A DNA stretch of 8,047 nucleotides from Acidimicrobiales bacterium (GTDB taxonomy: Bacteria; Actinomycetota; Acidimicrobiia; Acidimicrobiales; Palsa-688), in contig JASHVH010000090.1 of the NCBI GenBank assembly GCA_030039575.1, positions 1 to 8,047 of the forward strand, read 5' to 3'. The translations under genes and the position numbers were made by a program. Positions 6,450 through 8,047 of the stretch are shown here, in pieces. A model generated the notes under the pieces. The model worked only from the letters and a program-made list of their open reading frames with translations. It searched no databases and was not told where the DNA came from. Each line of letters begins with the position of its first letter. The stretch's first letter is position 1.

Positions 6450-6466
6450 TACAGTCGCTGGCCGCG

Positions 6467-8029
6467 ATGGGGTCAGCCCTTTTGTTGGGCCGTCTATTGC
6501 TGGCAACCGTGTTCCTGGTCGCCGGTGTGGCGAAGCTGGCCGACCTCAGTAGCACCCGTCAGGCGGTGTTGGCCTTCGGCGTCCCCGGAAGGATTGCCCC
6601 CACGGTGGCAGTGGTGTTGCCGGCCGTCGAGATCGCGGTAGGGGCAGCACTTGTCCCGCTCGCCTCGGCGCCCTTTGGCGCGCTCGGCGCGGCAGCGTTG
6701 TTGGCCTTTTTCATCGGCGCCGTCGTGAACGCACTGGTCCATGGAAGAGCGCCCGAGTGCCACTGCTTTGGTCAGGTCCACAGCGCGCCCGTCGGAAGGC
6801 GGACACTGGCCCGCAACGTCGCATTGTTTGCGGTGGCGGGGTTCGTCGCCGTCGCTGGATGGGGTAACGCGGGCCTCAGCGCGACAGCGTGGATGACGCA
6901 CGTCGACCGGGTCTGGCTAGTGATGATCGCGGCCGGCCTGGTGATCGGGGTACTGCTATTGCTCCAGGTGCGGTTCTGGTTCCAGGTTCTCGAGCAGAAC
7001 GGCCGCATACTCGCGCGCTTGGAGGCGCTCGAGCGAGCACCCGGCGCCGCCACCGTGACGCCCGGGCGGGCGCTGGACGCTCAGTTCGAACCTGGGCTGT
7101 CCGCAGCGTCCTCGGGCGGTGGGCTCCCCATTGGTGCCGCGGCCCCGGGGTTCGAGCTGGACACCCTCGACGGAGAGCGCTTGTCGCTCGACCTTCTCCT
7201 GGCTCGAGGACGTCCTCTCCTGCTGGTCTTCTCAGACGCGGGTTGTGGCCCCTGCGCCGCACTGCTGCCGCAGGTGGCCGGCTGGCAGCGCGAGTACGAG
7301 GAGCGCCTCGAGATCGCCGTGATCGCCAGCGGGGGCCGCGAGCGCAACCAGGCCAAGGCTGGCCCGCACGGGGTATCGCAGCTTTTGCTCCAGGTTGATG
7401 GCGAGGTCTCGGCCGCCTACCGGGCACACGGCACCCCGACGGCCGTGGTCATCGGCGCGGGCGGAGTGGTTATGAGCCCAACCGTGGCCGGCGCGTTGGC
7501 GATCCGCAGATTGGTCGAGCAAACGGCCAGCCCGGCAGACGCGCTCGGGCGAGGGCCATACTTCAATGGGCAAAACGGCACCTCGCCCCCGCCGGCTCCC
7601 GCGCTGGGGGTCTCCAGGGTGGGCGAGCCGGCGCCGGAGTTGGTGCTGGCCGACCTCGATGGCCGCCCTATTGAGCTGAGAGACCTCTACCGCAGGCCCA
7701 TGCTGGCGATCTTCTGGGACCCTGGCTGCGGCTTCTGCCAACGGATGCTGGCTGATCTCAAGGCCCTCGAGGACGCTTTGCCGGCCGGGGCGCCGCAACT
7801 GGTCGTGTTCTCGTCTGGTGACCCTGACGGCGTCCGCCAGCAGCAGATCCGCTCCCTGGTGCTGCTCGACCCCGACAGGCAGGCAATGCGAGCCTTCGGC
7901 GCCGGAGGCACGCCGATGGGGGTGCTGGTCGACGAGCGGGCCCGCATTGCCTCGGCGGTGCTCGGTGGGGCGGCAGCGGTACTGGCCGGCGCCCGCGGTG
8001 ACCCACAGCCAGTCCCGACCGGCGGCTGA
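6467..8029 (+). CDS. MauE/DoxX-like membrane protein fused to two thioredoxin-like domains
   Basis: 520 residues from ATG 6467. Membrane helices lie at about 5-25, 43-65, 70-91, 117-136 and 149-168. The first four form a MauE-like domain (PF07291 type) with AGVAKLAD after helix 1 and the family's cysteine pair as C98-H-C100 in CHCFG between helices 3 and 4. A short amphipathic, possibly coiled segment follows (about 170-190). Then come thioredoxin-like domain 1 (about 221-365, CGPC at 260-263, cis-Pro324 in GTPTAVV) and domain 2 (about 385-510, CGFC at 421-424, cis-Pro483 in GTPMGVL), joined by a Gly/Pro linker. In methylamine utilisation, MauE (membrane) and MauD (thioredoxin-like) help form disulfides in the amine dehydrogenase; this gene fuses a MauE to two MauD/TlpA-like units. 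Its role is inferred as disulfide or thiol redox transfer at the membrane. No mau structural genes are visible. The frame is open from 6206, overlapping the regulator's end, but those extra residues are Arg-rich and not membrane-like, so I reject the longer start. Confidence 0.88.
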   Translation: MGSALLLGRLLLATVFLVAGVAKLADLSSTRQAVLAFGVPGRIAPTVAVVLPAVEIAVGAALVPLASAPFGALGAAALLAFFIGAVVNALVHGRAPECHCFGQVHSAPVGRRTLARNVALFAVAGFVAVAGWGNAGLSATAWMTHVDRVWLVMIAAGLVIGVLLLLQVRFWFQVLEQNGRILARLEALERAPGAATVTPGRALDAQFEPGLSAASSGGGLPIGAAAPGFELDTLDGERLSLDLLLARGRPLLLVFSDAGCGPCAALLPQVAGWQREYEERLEIAVIASGGRERNQAKAGPHGVSQLLLQVDGEVSAAYRAHGTPTAVVIGAGGVVMSPTVAGALAIRRLVEQTASPADALGRGPYFNGQNGTSPPPAPALGVSRVGEPAPELVLADLDGRPIELRDLYRRPMLAIFWDPGCGFCQRMLADLKALEDALPAGAPQLVVFSSGDPDGVRQQQIRSLVLLDPDRQAMRAFGAGGTPMGVLVDERARIASAVLGGAAAVLAGARGDPQPVPTGG

Positions 8030-8030
8030 C

Positions 8031-8042
8031 GGCGGGCCCGCC
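8031..8042. repeat. 12-base perfect palindrome after the last gene
   Basis: GGCGGGCCCGCC begins one base after the TGA at 8027-8029 and equals its own reverse complement. It could be the start of a terminator, but the window ends five bases later, so no T tract can be judged. Confidence 0.3.
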
Positions 8043-8047
8043 TGAGC

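Noticed and set aside
6206..6466. In-frame 5' extension of the MauE-thioredoxin ORF starting within the regulator gene
   Set aside because: It overlaps the regulator's end by about 90 bases, has an Arg-rich composition unlike a coding N-terminus, and spans a good promoter. The recognisable MauE domain begins at the ATG at 6467.

Overview
The window is visibly GC-rich, has strong G/C third-position codon bias, and uses GTG as well as ATG starts. Together with a SARP-type regulator, this points to a high-GC actinobacterium (Actinomycetota). I cannot place it more precisely, although an uncultured or acidimicrobial-type lineage would fit. I see no rRNA, tRNA, CRISPR array, insertion sequence or phage gene.

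Layout, left to right. (1) 1-370 (+) is the end of a ferric-reductase-like flavoprotein gene that enters from outside the window. Its last transmembrane helices and the start of its FAD-binding domain read in one frame. The extreme C-terminus of the NAD-binding domain follows at once in another frame, so most of the reductase module is missing. (2) 382-474 (+) is a 30-residue hydrophobic microprotein whose Shine-Dalgarno overlaps the stop of the reductase gene. (3) 656-1162 (-) is a 168-residue integral membrane protein of unknown function. (4) 1163-1538 is a long non-coding stretch between divergent genes, with one notable inverted repeat. (5) 1539-2255 (+) is a secreted 238-residue protein with a C-terminal Gly-rich beta-barrel-like motif. 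A clear hairpin terminator follows it. (6) 2338-6294 (+) is a 1318-residue multidomain regulator: SARP winged helix, BTAD, degenerate class III cyclase domain, STAND/AAA ATPase and TPR-like repeats. It appears to start on a leaderless mRNA. (7) About 6467-8029 (+) is a membrane redox protein in which a MauE-like domain is fused to two successive thioredoxin-like (MauD/TlpA-like) domains, behind its own extended -10 promoter.

The genes do not form one obvious pathway. Three of them concern membrane or extracytoplasmic redox and secretion: the broken flavoreductase, the secreted barrel-like protein, and the MauE-thioredoxin fusion. The large regulator sits among them between a terminator and a separate promoter, so it is probably transcribed alone.

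The strongest points for follow-up are the regulator whose cyclase-like domain has lost every catalytic residue I can align, the MauE-Trx-Trx fusion in which all redox cysteines appear to lie on one side of the membrane, the internal deletion in the reductase gene, and the coupled microprotein.
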